Positions 1 through 8,200 of a DNA stretch of 64,000 nucleotides are shown here, piece after piece. Source of the DNA: DATEJJ01 sp039649115 (GTDB lineage: Bacteria > Actinomycetota > Actinomycetes > Mycobacteriales > Micromonosporaceae); assembly GCA_039649115.1 (NCBI GenBank), contig JBBWZQ010000057.1, positions 5,353 through 69,352 on the forward strand, given 5' to 3'. The position numbers and the translations under genes are program-made. The notes beneath the pieces are model-generated. The model saw only the letters and a list, made by a program, of their open reading frames with translations, was not told the DNA's origin and did not search any database. How positions within the stretch are numbered: the stretch's first letter is position 1; each line of letters begins with the position of its first letter.

Positions 1-17
1 GAATTCTTGACCCGCCC

Positions 18-1235
18 TCACGGGAGCAGTCGGCGCACCACGGCATCGGCGAGCAGGCGCCCGCGGTCGGTGAGCACGCAGCGACCCGCGTTCAGCGCCG
101 CGGGTTCCAGCAGACCGTCCTGCGCGGCGCCCTTCGCCTCCGCCCGGCCTTCGGGGTCGAGTTCGTCCACGGAGAGGCCCTCGGCCAGCCGCAATTCGAG
201 CAGGACGCGCTCGACCCGCCGGTCCTCCGCGGACAGCACCTCGCGCCCGGCCGCTGGAGAACTCCCCTCGGCGAGCAGCGCCGCGTAGCGGGCGGGGTGC
301 TTGACGTTCCACCAGCGCACACCGCCGACGTGGCTGTGCGCACCGGGACCGGCGCCCCACCAGTCGCCGCCCTGCCAGTAGATGAGGTTGTGACGGCAGC
401 GGGCGTCCGCGGACGCCGCCCAGTTCGACACCTCGTACCAGTCGAGTCCCCGCGCGCGCATCGACTCGTCCACCATTTCGTACGACGACGCCAGCACGTC
501 GTCGTCGGGCATCGGCAGGTCGCCGCGGCGGATGCGCCGGGAGAGAGCGGTGCCCTCCTCGACGATCAGCGCGTAGGCCGAGACGTGGTCGACCCCCGCG
601 GAGTGCACCGCGTCCAGCGACGCCCTGAGATCGTCGGGGCTCTCCCCCGGCGTGCCGTAGATCAGGTCCAGGTTCACGTGGTCGAAACCCGCCGCGCGGG
701 CTTCCTTCGCCGCGGCGACCGGGCGGCCGGGCGTGTGCTTGCGGTCGAGCACGGTCAGCACGTGCCGCGCGGCGGACTGCATGCCCAGTGACACGCGGGT
801 GTAGCCGGCGTCGCGGATACCGGCGAAGAACTCCTGCGACGTGGACTCCGGGTTCGACTCCGTGGTCACCTCGGCACCGGGGACGAGCCCGAACGACGAC
901 CGCACGGCCTCCAGCACCTCGGCCAAGCCGGACGCTCCCAGCAGCGACGGCGTGCCACCGCCGACGAACACCGTCTCCGCGGGCGGCGCGGAACCCAGCA
1001 CGCGGGCGCCCAGGTCGAGTTCGCGTCGCAGTCCCTCCAGCCACGACTCCGGCGAGGCCGACGTGCCCAGCTCGCCGGGCGTGTAGGTGTTGAAGTCGCA
1101 GTAGCCGCAGCGGGTCGCGCAGAACGGCACGTGGACGTAGACGCCGAACGGGCGGCTGCCCAGGCCGTGCAGCGCCGAAGGCTGCAACGAACCGTCGGCG
1201 GGGGCGGGATCACCTTCGGGGAGGGCTGATGGCAC
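18..1235 (-). CDS. hemW: HemW, radical-SAM heme chaperone (coproporphyrinogen oxidase-like)
   Basis: The 405-residue product is a cytoplasmic radical-SAM protein. It shows the 4Fe-4S/SAM motif CATRCGYC (Cys39, Cys43, Cys46) after a VYVHVPF strand, a GGGTPS glycine motif, and the HemW signature HNLIYW, which separates it from true HemN enzymes. The family binds heme and delivers it to haemoproteins; the older name is oxygen-independent coproporphyrinogen III oxidase. Translation starts at a GTG. The length is normal for the family. In actinobacteria hemW usually lies on the lepA side of the dnaJ/hrcA cluster; here about 19.5 kb of other genes separate it from lepA. The family call is sure; activity as heme chaperone is known from the family, not shown here. 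Confidence 0.93.
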   Translation of the reverse strand: MPSALPEGDPAPADGSLQPSALHGLGSRPFGVYVHVPFCATRCGYCDFNTYTPGELGTSASPESWLEGLRRELDLGARVLGSAPPAETVFVGGGTPSLLGASGLAEVLEAVRSSFGLVPGAEVTTESNPESTSQEFFAGIRDAGYTRVSLGMQSAARHVLTVLDRKHTPGRPVAAAKEARAAGFDHVNLDLIYGTPGESPDDLRASLDAVHSAGVDHVSAYALIVEEGTALSRRIRRGDLPMPDDDVLASSYEMVDESMRARGLDWYEVSNWAASADARCRHNLIYWQGGDWWGAGPGAHSHVGGVRWWNVKHPARYAALLAEGSSPAAGREVLSAEDRRVERVLLELRLAEGLSVDELDPEGRAEAKGAAQDGLLEPAALNAGRCVLTDRGRLLADAVVRRLLP

Positions 1236-1409
1236 GTCTCCAGTGTCACCCAGCCCACCAAATTACCTTTCCTTGACCCTTTCCTGACCAGTTCAGGGGA
1301 ACACGTTCACCTTTCATCCAGATGGAGGCTGTGAAGTCGTTGATCTGTGGTGATCACATTTCTCCGGCTCGTCGCCCGGACGGGTGACGCCTGTCCAAAT
1401 GGAGGATCG

Positions 1410-2999
1410 ATGCCGCTCGTCAAGAGAGGTTTGTTCGGCGCGCTCACGGCAGCAGCCGTGCTCGGCTCCGCGGTGACCGCCGCAAGCGCGGGACCGGAGT
1501 CCGGGAACCAGTCCGACACCGCCACGCCGATCAAGCACGTTCTGGTGGTCTTCCAGGAGAACGTCTCCTTCGACCACTACTTCGCCACCTACCCCAAGGC
1601 GGCGAACCCCAAGGGCGAGCCCGCTTTCCACGCCTCCCCCGACACGCCGAGCGTGGCGGGTCTCAACGGTCCCCTGCTGACGCACAATCCGAACAGCGTG
1701 CAGCCGTTCCGGCTCGGCCGCGACAAGGCGCTCACGTGCGACCAGGACCACGACTACACGGCTGAGCAGAAGGCCTACGGCAACGGTGCGGTCGACAAGT
1801 ACGTCGAGAACACCTCGAGCGACGCGTGCAAGGCACCCGGCTACGGGCAAAAGGGCCTGGTCATGGGCTACTACGACGGCAACACCGTCACGGGCATGTG
1901 GAACTACGCCCAGCGCTTCGCGATGAGCGACAACTCGTTCAACACCACCTACGGCCCGTCGACGCCGGGCATGCTGAACCTGGTCTCGGGCCAGACCCAC
2001 GGCGCGACCGCCTACGACAAGGCCGGCAATCCGGTCGAGGACTCCTACGCGGCGGTCGAGACCGACGCGAACCACGTGGGCACGGTCGTCAACGACCCCG
2101 ACCCCGTGTACGACGACTGCTCCAATCCCACGCACAACCACATCGGCATGCAGGGTCGCAACATCGGCGACACGCTGAACGCCAAGAACGTGACGTGGGG
2201 CGCGTTCATGGGTGGCTTCGCCCCGACGACGCCCGCGCAGAACGGCCAGCCCGCGCAGTGCGGCAGCAAGCACAACAACATCGGTGGCGCGGCGGTCACC
2301 GACTACATCCCGCACCACGCCTGGTTCGAGTACTACAAGTCCACCTCGAACCCGCACCACGCGGCGCCGGCCTCGCTCGACGAGATCGGCCACAACGGTC
2401 AGGCCAACCACAACTACGACCTGTCGTACCTCGACAAGGCCATCGACGGCGGCAAGCTGCCCTCGGTGAGCTACGTCAAGGCCAGCGCCTACCAGGACGG
2501 TCACGCGGGCTACTCCGACCCGCTGGACGAGCAGAAGTTCGTGGTCGACCTCGTGAACAAGGTGCAGTCCTCCCAGTACTGGAAGGACACCGCAGTCGTG
2601 CTGGCCTACGACGACTCCGACGGCTGGTACGACCACGTCATGCCGCCGGTCGTCAACGCCTCGCAGAGCTCGCACGACGCGCTGACCGGAACGGGCGTGT
2701 GCGGTAGCGGCAAGCCGCTGGGTGGCCAGCAGGCCCGCTGCGGCTACGGGCCCCGTCTGCCGCTGATGGTGATCTCGCCGTTCGCCAAGCGCAACGCCGT
2801 CGACCACTCGCTGACCGATCAGACCTCGGTGCTGAAGTTCGTCGAGGACAACTGGAAGACCGGCACGGTCGAGCAGGCCTCCTTCGACACCATCGCGGGC
2901 TCGATGGACGGCCTCTTCGACTTCAAGCACCCGAACGACCGGCGTCTGATCCTGGACCCGGCGACCGGGCAGCCGAAGCGCGGCGACGGGGAGAACTGA
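1410..2999 (+). CDS. Secreted phosphoesterase (phospholipase C / acid phosphatase family)
   Basis: This 529-residue protein begins with a signal peptide (Lys-Arg, then a hydrophobic Ala/Leu stretch, cleavage near ASA-GP). The mature part carries the phosphoesterase motifs QENVSFDHYFATYP near the N-terminus and YDDSDGWYDHV in the C-terminal half, the metal-binding region of the bacterial phospholipase C/acid phosphatase family. It should release phosphate or cleave phospholipids outside the cell. The start at 1410 is chosen because GGAGGA (1401-1406) sits just before it and the signal peptide follows; an upstream in-frame start at 1347 lacks this. A GTTCACC word at 1305 and a GTTCAGG word at 1291 recall PhoP half-sites, but their 14-bp spacing is not the usual 11. 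A strong terminator follows. The exact substrate is unknown. Confidence 0.88.
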   Translation: MPLVKRGLFGALTAAAVLGSAVTAASAGPESGNQSDTATPIKHVLVVFQENVSFDHYFATYPKAANPKGEPAFHASPDTPSVAGLNGPLLTHNPNSVQPFRLGRDKALTCDQDHDYTAEQKAYGNGAVDKYVENTSSDACKAPGYGQKGLVMGYYDGNTVTGMWNYAQRFAMSDNSFNTTYGPSTPGMLNLVSGQTHGATAYDKAGNPVEDSYAAVETDANHVGTVVNDPDPVYDDCSNPTHNHIGMQGRNIGDTLNAKNVTWGAFMGGFAPTTPAQNGQPAQCGSKHNNIGGAAVTDYIPHHAWFEYYKSTSNPHHAAPASLDEIGHNGQANHNYDLSYLDKAIDGGKLPSVSYVKASAYQDGHAGYSDPLDEQKFVVDLVNKVQSSQYWKDTAVVLAYDDSDGWYDHVMPPVVNASQSSHDALTGTGVCGSGKPLGGQQARCGYGPRLPLMVISPFAKRNAVDHSLTDQTSVLKFVEDNWKTGTVEQASFDTIAGSMDGLFDFKHPNDRRLILDPATGQPKRGDGEN

Positions 3000-3015
3000 C
3001 CCCTCGCGTTGCCCC

Positions 3016-3049
3016 AGCGGCCCCCGGTGACCACTCACCGGGGGCCGCT
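3016..3049 (+). terminator. Stem-loop terminator after the phosphoesterase gene
   Basis: A perfect 15-bp GC-rich stem (3016-3030 with 3035-3049) closes a CCAC loop, 17 bases after the phosphoesterase stop codon. It lacks a long T tract, as is common in actinomycetes. It separates the phosphoesterase from the sulfur operon. Confidence 0.8.
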
Positions 3050-3180
3050 GACTTGTCGAGAGCAGAAAGTTCGCCCGATCTCCACTGGTTGGTGACTCTT
3101 GTCCCAGCATCCGGTTGACGTTGGACCACCGACTGGACCCGTGGCACGCTTGACCCATGCCTGAGACAGGAGTGCACCTC

Positions 3181-3243
3181 GTGGCCCGCCGCCACGTGGA
3201 CCTCCGCCGTGTCTCGAGCGCGATGTGCCGTATGTCGGCATAG
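3181..3243 (+). CDS. Cysteine-type leader peptide upstream of sulfite reductase
   Basis: This short reading frame encodes 20 residues ending in RRHVDLRRVSSAMCR plus four more. The RHVDL-x-R-x-x-SA-x-C pattern is that of the putative leader peptides found before sulfur-assimilation genes in many actinomycetes. The GTG at 3181 is preferred because AGGAG (3168-3172) lies 8 bases upstream; an in-frame ATG at 3157 would give 28 residues. The stop lies about 110 bases before the sulfite reductase start. By analogy with the Cys-codon leader upstream of the mycobacterial homologue, ribosome stalling at the Cys codon could control the operon, but I see only one Cys codon and no clear terminator, so the mechanism is inference. 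Confidence 0.72.
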   Translation: MARRHVDLRRVSSAMCRMSA

Positions 3244-3355
3244 CTCGCGCTGATTGAAGTTCCCGTCGGCGCCGGGTGCGCTGACGAGACCCCCACCACG
3301 TCTTTCCGGGACTCCGACGCGCGCATCCAGCGCCCAGATCCCCTGGAGGACGATG

Positions 3356-5041
3356 ATGGTCCCCCCGACCACGACGCCGCCGAAGCGCGCCAAGCAGCGC
3401 CGAGGTGAGGGGCAGTGGGCGCTCGGCTACCGCGAACCGCTCAACCCGAACGAGCGGAGCAAGAAGGACGACAACCCGCTCAACGTCCGCACGCGCATCG
3501 AGAACGTTTACGCCCACGGCGGGTTCGCCTCGATCGACCCCGCTGACCTGCGCGGACGTTTCCGGTGGTACGGCCTCTACACCCAGCGCAAGCCCGGCAT
3601 CGACGGCGGGCGCACAGCCACGCTGGAGCCGGAAGAGCTGGACGACGAGTACTTCATGCTCCGCGTCCGCATCGACGGCGGTCGCCTGACGACCGAGCAG
3701 CTCGCCGTGATCGGTGAGGTGTCGCAGACCTACGCGCGCGACACCGCGGACATCACCGACCGGCAGAACATCCAGTACCACTGGATCCGGATCGAGGACA
3801 TGCCGACGATCTGGGAGAAGCTCGAGGGCGCCGGCCTGACCACGATGGAGGCCTGCGGCGACAGCCCCCGAGTCATCCTGGGCTCCCCCGTCGCGGGCAT
3901 CGCCGCCGACGAGATCATCGACGGCAGCTCGGCGATCGACGACATCCACAGCCGCTACATCGGCGATCCGGCGTTCTCGAACCTGCCGCGCAAGTTCAAG
4001 ACCGCGGTCTCCGGTCTGCAGGACGTGGCGCACGAGATCCACGACATCGCCTTCGTCGGCGTCAACCACCCCGAGCACGGGCCGGGCTTCGACCTGTGGG
4101 TCGGTGGCGGCCTGTCCACCAACCCGATGATCGGCAAGCGGCTCGGCGCGTGGGTTCCCCGCGACGAGGTCCACGAGGTCTGGGCCGGCGTGATCAGCGT
4201 CTTCCGCGACTACGGATACCGCAGGCTGCGCCACCGCGCCCGGATCAAGTTCCTGGTCGCCGACTGGGGCCCGGAGAAGTTCCGCGACGTTCTCGAGACC
4301 GAGTACCTCAAGCGCAAGCTGATCGACGGGCCCGCCCCCGAGCAGCTCGAGCGTCCGCTCGACCACATCGGTGTGCACCGCCAGAAGGACGGCAACTTCT
4401 ACGTCGGCGCCGCGCCGATCGCGGGCCGGGTCTCCGGTTCGACGCTGGTCGCGGTCGCCAAGGCCGCCGAACGAGCAGGTTCACTGCGGGTCCGCCTGAC
4501 GCCGCAGCAGAAGCTGGTCGTGCTCGACGTGGCCGAGACGGAAGTGCCCGGCCTGCAGGCGGATCTGGCGAAACTCGGCCTGCAGACGGAGCCCTCGCCG
4601 TGGCGGCGCGGGGTGATGGCCTGCACCGGCATCGAGTTCTGCAAGCTCGCGATCGTCGAGACCAAGGCCCGCGCCGCGCAGCTGGTGGAGAGCCTCGAGA
4701 CGCGACTGGCCGACATCGTCGACGATGTCGACGCCCCCGTCACCGTGCACATCAACGGCTGCCCGAACTCGTGTGCCCGCATCCAGACGGCGGACATCGG
4801 CTTGAAGGGCCAGATCGTCACCGACGCGAACGGCAACCAGGTCGAGGGCTTCCAGGTGCACCTCGGCGGCGGGCTCGGCCTCGACTCCGGGTTCGGCCGC
4901 AAGCTGCGCGGCCACAAGGTCACCGGTGCCGAGCTGAACGACTACGTGGAGCGCGTCGTGCGCAACTTCGTGGCCCAGCGCACCGACGGCGAGCGGTTCG
5001 CCCAGTGGGTGGCCCGCGCCGAGGAGGCGGACCTCAAGTGA
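3356..5041 (+). CDS. sir: Assimilatory ferredoxin-type sulfite reductase
   Basis: The 561-residue enzyme reduces sulfite to sulfide with six electrons, using siroheme coupled to a 4Fe-4S cluster. The four cluster cysteines are visible: CTGIEFC (Cys423, Cys429) and NGCPNSC (Cys469, Cys473). The N-terminal half has the DRQNIQYHW siroheme/substrate-site region. The protein matches in length and layout the mycobacterial enzyme formerly named NirA. Two ATGs lie in frame at 3353 and 3356; the second is chosen because GGAGG (3345-3349) is 6 bases from it and only 3 from the first. The stop overlaps the GTG of the next gene by 4 nt, so it heads a tightly coupled operon. Nitrite reductase activity is the only serious alternative; the cysH/cysD/cysN neighbours argue for sulfite. 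Confidence 0.93.
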   Translation: MVPPTTTPPKRAKQRRGEGQWALGYREPLNPNERSKKDDNPLNVRTRIENVYAHGGFASIDPADLRGRFRWYGLYTQRKPGIDGGRTATLEPEELDDEYFMLRVRIDGGRLTTEQLAVIGEVSQTYARDTADITDRQNIQYHWIRIEDMPTIWEKLEGAGLTTMEACGDSPRVILGSPVAGIAADEIIDGSSAIDDIHSRYIGDPAFSNLPRKFKTAVSGLQDVAHEIHDIAFVGVNHPEHGPGFDLWVGGGLSTNPMIGKRLGAWVPRDEVHEVWAGVISVFRDYGYRRLRHRARIKFLVADWGPEKFRDVLETEYLKRKLIDGPAPEQLERPLDHIGVHRQKDGNFYVGAAPIAGRVSGSTLVAVAKAAERAGSLRVRLTPQQKLVVLDVAETEVPGLQADLAKLGLQTEPSPWRRGVMACTGIEFCKLAIVETKARAAQLVESLETRLADIVDDVDAPVTVHINGCPNSCARIQTADIGLKGQIVTDANGNQVEGFQVHLGGGLGLDSGFGRKLRGHKVTGAELNDYVERVVRNFVAQRTDGERFAQWVARAEEADLK

Positions 5042-5202
5042 GCAGTCCTGAAAGGGCAACACCGTTCTACTGCCCGTATTGCGGCGATGAGGACCTGCGC
5101 CCGCAGGAGGAGCCCCACGCCGCGTGGCTGTGCGTCGGTTGCCGGCGCGTCTTCACCGTCAAGTTCGTCGGGCTGAACCTTCCACAGGAGGTGACCAAGT
5201 GA
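5038..5202 (+). CDS. Small zinc-ribbon protein between sulfite reductase and cysH
   Basis: This 54-residue protein has two CxxC knuckles, CPYC and CVGC, about 20 residues apart, the geometry of a zinc ribbon. It overlaps the sulfite reductase stop by 4 nt (GTGA) and its own stop overlaps the cysH start in the same way, so it is translated in step with both. SD-like GGAG sequences precede the cysH junction. The function is unknown. A role as a metal-binding accessory, an electron-transfer or assembly factor for sulfite reductase, or a regulator is possible but is only inference from position. The reading frame is convincing because of the coupled overlaps and spaced cysteines. Confidence 0.78.
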   Translation: MSSPERATPFYCPYCGDEDLRPQEEPHAAWLCVGCRRVFTVKFVGLNLPQEVTK

Positions 5203-5900
5203 CCGCCCCCGCTCGTGTCGAGGAACTCAAGGTGATCGCCGAGGCCGCTTCGGCAGAACTGGCCGAGGCGACCGCCGAGGAGGCGCTGGCCTGGACCGCG
5301 CGCACGTTCGGTGACAGCTGGATCGTCGCCTCGAACATGCAGGACGCGGTCCTGATCGACCTCGCGGTCAAGATCAAGCCCGACATCGACGTGCTGTTCC
5401 TGGAAACCGGCTACCACTTCGCGGAGACGGTCGGCACGCGTGACGCGGTCGGCCTGGTCTATCCCGGGGTGCACATGGTCAACGCCGCGGCCGAGCAGTC
5501 GGTGGCCGACCAGGAGGCCGAGTTCGGGCTGCTCAACCGGACCGACCCGACCAAGTGCTGCTTCCTGCGCAAGGTCGTTCCGCTGCAGCGGACGCTCGCG
5601 AACTACGACGCGTGGGTCACCGGTGTGCGGCGCGTGGACGCCCCGACGCGGGCGAACACGCCGATCGTGCAGTGGGACGAGCGCAACGGGCTGGTGAAGA
5701 TCAACCCGATCGCGCCGTGGAGCGACGACGAGTTCAACGGATACATCGCCGAACACGGGATCCTCGAGAACCCGTTGGTGGCGGCCGGTTATCCGTCCAT
5801 CGGCTGCGCACCGTGCACCGCCAAGCCGCTGCCGGGTGCGGACCCGCGCAGTGGCCGCTGGGCGGGTCTGGCCAAGACCGAGTGCGGACTGCACGGGTAG
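5199..5900 (+). CDS. cysH: Adenylylsulfate (APS) reductase, thioredoxin-dependent
   Basis: The 233-residue enzyme reduces activated sulfate to sulfite. It has the PP-loop fold and all four cysteines that bind a 4Fe-4S cluster: the pair in TKCCFL (Cys120, Cys121) and CAPC (Cys203, Cys206). Presence of the cluster marks it as an APS rather than PAPS reductase. The catalytic cysteine sits in the C-terminal ECGLH motif (Cys229). The GTG at 5199 is chosen because it overlaps the preceding stop as GTGA and CAGGAGG lies just upstream. The cysD/cysN products downstream supply APS, and no APS kinase is present in the window, which agrees with APS being the substrate. Confidence 0.94.
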   Translation: MTAPARVEELKVIAEAASAELAEATAEEALAWTARTFGDSWIVASNMQDAVLIDLAVKIKPDIDVLFLETGYHFAETVGTRDAVGLVYPGVHMVNAAAEQSVADQEAEFGLLNRTDPTKCCFLRKVVPLQRTLANYDAWVTGVRRVDAPTRANTPIVQWDERNGLVKINPIAPWSDDEFNGYIAEHGILENPLVAAGYPSIGCAPCTAKPLPGADPRSGRWAGLAKTECGLHG

Positions 5901-5907
5901 GAGACAC

Positions 5908-6807
5908 ATGACAACCGCACTCAACGCCCTCGATCGACTTGAATCAGAGGCCATCCACATCTTCCGCGAGGTCGCCGGGGAGTTCGACCGTCCGGTGATC
6001 CTGTTCTCCGGCGGCAAGGACTCCACGCTGCTGGTGCACCTCGCGATCAAGGCGTTCTGGCCCGCCCCGGTGCCGTTCCCGCTCTTGCACGTCGACACCG
6101 GGCACAACTTCGACGAGGTCATCGAGTTCCGCGACCACGTCGTCGAGCAGCACGGCCTGCGCCTGGAAGTGGCGAAGGTGCAGGACTACATCGACGACGG
6201 CCGCCTCATCGAGAGGCCGGACGGCACGCGCAACCCGCTGCAGACCGTGCCTCTGCTCGACGCCATCACCTCGCACAAGTTCGACGCGGTGTTCGGCGGT
6301 GGTCGTCGTGACGAGGAGCGCGCCCGCGCGAAGGAACGGATCTTCAGCCTGCGCAACGCCTTCGGCCAGTGGGATCCGCGCAGGCAGCGCCCCGAACTGT
6401 GGAACCTCTACAACGGACGCCACCGTCCGGGCGAGCACGTGCGGGTCTTCCCGCTGTCCAACTGGACCGAGCTCGACGTGTGGAACTACATCGCCCGCGA
6501 GGGCATCGAGCTGCCGTCGATCTACTACTCGCACGAGCGCGAGGTGTATCTGCGCGACGGCATGTGGCTCGCCGAAGGTCCGTGGGGCGGCCCGCGCGAC
6601 GGCGAGACGCTGGTGCACAAGACGGTGCGCTACCGCACGGTCGGCGACGGTTCGTGCACCGGCGCGGTCGAGTCCGACGCCCACGACATCGCCGACGTGA
6701 TCGCCGAAGTCGCCGCGAGCAGGCTCACCGAGCGCGGCGCGACGAGGGCTGATGACCGGTTGTCCGAAGCGGCCATGGAAGACCGCAAGCGGGAGGGCTA
6801 CTTCTAA
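5908..6807 (+). CDS. cysD: Sulfate adenylyltransferase small subunit
   Basis: The 299-residue protein is the catalytic subunit of ATP sulfurylase, which makes APS from sulfate and ATP. The PP-loop motif SGGKDS lies at residues 34-39, followed by the typical HVDTGHNF and GGGRRDEE motifs. The C-terminus ends in KREGYF, as in other CysD proteins. The ATG at 5908 follows a GGAGA Shine-Dalgarno and lies 7 bases after cysH. Its partner CysN starts directly after its stop codon. Family and pathway are certain. Confidence 0.96.
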   Translation: MTTALNALDRLESEAIHIFREVAGEFDRPVILFSGGKDSTLLVHLAIKAFWPAPVPFPLLHVDTGHNFDEVIEFRDHVVEQHGLRLEVAKVQDYIDDGRLIERPDGTRNPLQTVPLLDAITSHKFDAVFGGGRRDEERARAKERIFSLRNAFGQWDPRRQRPELWNLYNGRHRPGEHVRVFPLSNWTELDVWNYIAREGIELPSIYYSHEREVYLRDGMWLAEGPWGGPRDGETLVHKTVRYRTVGDGSCTGAVESDAHDIADVIAEVAASRLTERGATRADDRLSEAAMEDRKREGYF

Positions 6808-8178
6808 ATGAGCGACCTGTTGAGGCTTGCGACAGCGGGCAGCGTGGACGACGGCAAGTCCACCCTGGTCGGCAGGCTGCTCTACGACACCAAGTCCGTC
6901 CTGGCGGACCAGCTCGACGCGGTGCACCGCGCGAGCGCCGATCGCGGCCTGTCCACTCCGGATCTCTCGCTGCTCGTCGACGGCCTGCGCTCAGAGCGCG
7001 AGCAGGGCATCACGATCGACGTGGCGTACCGGTACTTCGCCACACCCAAGCGGTCCTTCGTGCTGGCCGACACCCCCGGCCACGTGCAGTACACCCGCAA
7101 CACGGTCACCGGTGCGTCGACCGCGCAGCTGGCCGTCCTGCTGGTGGACGCGCGCAAGGGCGTGGTCGAGCAGACCCGCAGGCACGCCGCGGTCCTCGCG
7201 CTGCTCGGTGTCCCCCGCCTGGTGCTCGCGGTGAACAAGATCGACCTCGTCGACTACGACGAGGCGACCTTCTCCCGCATCGCCAAGGAGTTCACCGCGC
7301 ACGCCACCGCGCTCGGCTACACCGAGGACTCCGTCGTGGAGATCCCGGTGTCGGCGCTGGCCGGTGACAACGTGGTGGACAAGTCGGCGAACACGCCGTG
7401 GTACGACGGCCCGACGCTGCTGGAGCACCTCGAGCAGGTACCGGTGGAGCCGGACCCGCACGACGCGCCGTTCCGCTTCCCCGTGCAGTACGTGATCCGG
7501 CCGCGGACCCCGGAGTACCTGGACTACCGCGGATACGCGGGCCAGGTCGCCGCGGGCACCGTGCAGGTGGGCGACGAGATCATCGTGCTGCCGTCGGGCC
7601 GGCGCAGTTCGGTGACCAAGATCGACACTGCGGACGGCGAGCTGGCCGAGGCAGCCGCGGGCCGCTCGGTCACGTTGCTCCTGGCCGACGACGTGGACAT
7701 CTCGCGCGGTGACGTGCTCGCCGCGGCGAGCACTCCGCCGAGGCTGACCGACGAGTTCGACGCGACGGTCTGCTGGCTCTCGGACAAGGCGCTCGCTCCG
7801 GGCGCACGGGTTCTGGTCAAGCACGGAGCGCGCACCGTGCAGGCCATCGTGACCGAGCTGCGCGCGCGCTTCGACGAGCAGAACTTGTCCAGTGTGGACA
7901 GTCCTGGCTCGTTGCAGCTCAACGAGATCGGTCGGGTGACGCTTCGCACGTCGGAGCCGATCCCGATTGACGACTACAGCAGTGACAGGCGCACCGGAGC
8001 ATTCCTGGTGATCGACGCGAGCGACGGCAGCACGCTCGCCGCTGGACTGGTCGGGGCTCCGCTGCCGGTGTTGGACGGCGTGGACAGCTGTACCGGGGGC
8101 GGCCGCGCCGCCCCAGAGGCAAGCGGCGCAGAAGGAAACGACACCGACGGCCACGCCCTCGTCTCCCCAGGCCCCTGA
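6808..8178 (+). CDS. cysN: Sulfate adenylyltransferase large subunit (GTPase), without CysC domain
   Basis: The 456-residue GTPase drives APS synthesis by CysD. The G1 loop is GSVDDGKST (residues 11-19), G3 is DTPGH, and G4 is NKID; domains II and III of elongation-factor type follow. The protein ends soon after them with a Gly/Ala-rich acidic tail of about 30 residues. There is no APS kinase (CysC) fusion, unlike the mycobacterial CysNC. This agrees with an APS-reducing CysH next door. The ATG is immediately adjacent to the cysD stop (TAAATG), which implies coupled translation. Confidence 0.95.
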   Translation: MSDLLRLATAGSVDDGKSTLVGRLLYDTKSVLADQLDAVHRASADRGLSTPDLSLLVDGLRSEREQGITIDVAYRYFATPKRSFVLADTPGHVQYTRNTVTGASTAQLAVLLVDARKGVVEQTRRHAAVLALLGVPRLVLAVNKIDLVDYDEATFSRIAKEFTAHATALGYTEDSVVEIPVSALAGDNVVDKSANTPWYDGPTLLEHLEQVPVEPDPHDAPFRFPVQYVIRPRTPEYLDYRGYAGQVAAGTVQVGDEIIVLPSGRRSSVTKIDTADGELAEAAAGRSVTLLLADDVDISRGDVLAAASTPPRLTDEFDATVCWLSDKALAPGARVLVKHGARTVQAIVTELRARFDEQNLSSVDSPGSLQLNEIGRVTLRTSEPIPIDDYSSDRRTGAFLVIDASDGSTLAAGLVGAPLPVLDGVDSCTGGGRAAPEASGAEGNDTDGHALVSPGP

Positions 8179-8200
8179 TCACCTGAAAGGTCACCAGCCC

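Noticed and set aside
1..6. EcoRI site at the first base as evidence for a cloned fragment end
   Set aside because: A single 6-base site at the window edge can occur by chance and says nothing firm.
1291..1311. Possible PhoP (PHO) box before the phosphoesterase gene
   Set aside because: Two GTTCA words exist but 14 bp apart instead of 11, so the direct-repeat register does not fit.
1314..3326. Long open frame of about 670 codons on the minus strand opposite the phosphoesterase gene
   Set aside because: It lies fully antisense to a clear gene, has no recognisable domain, and its composition is that expected of a GC-rich shadow frame.
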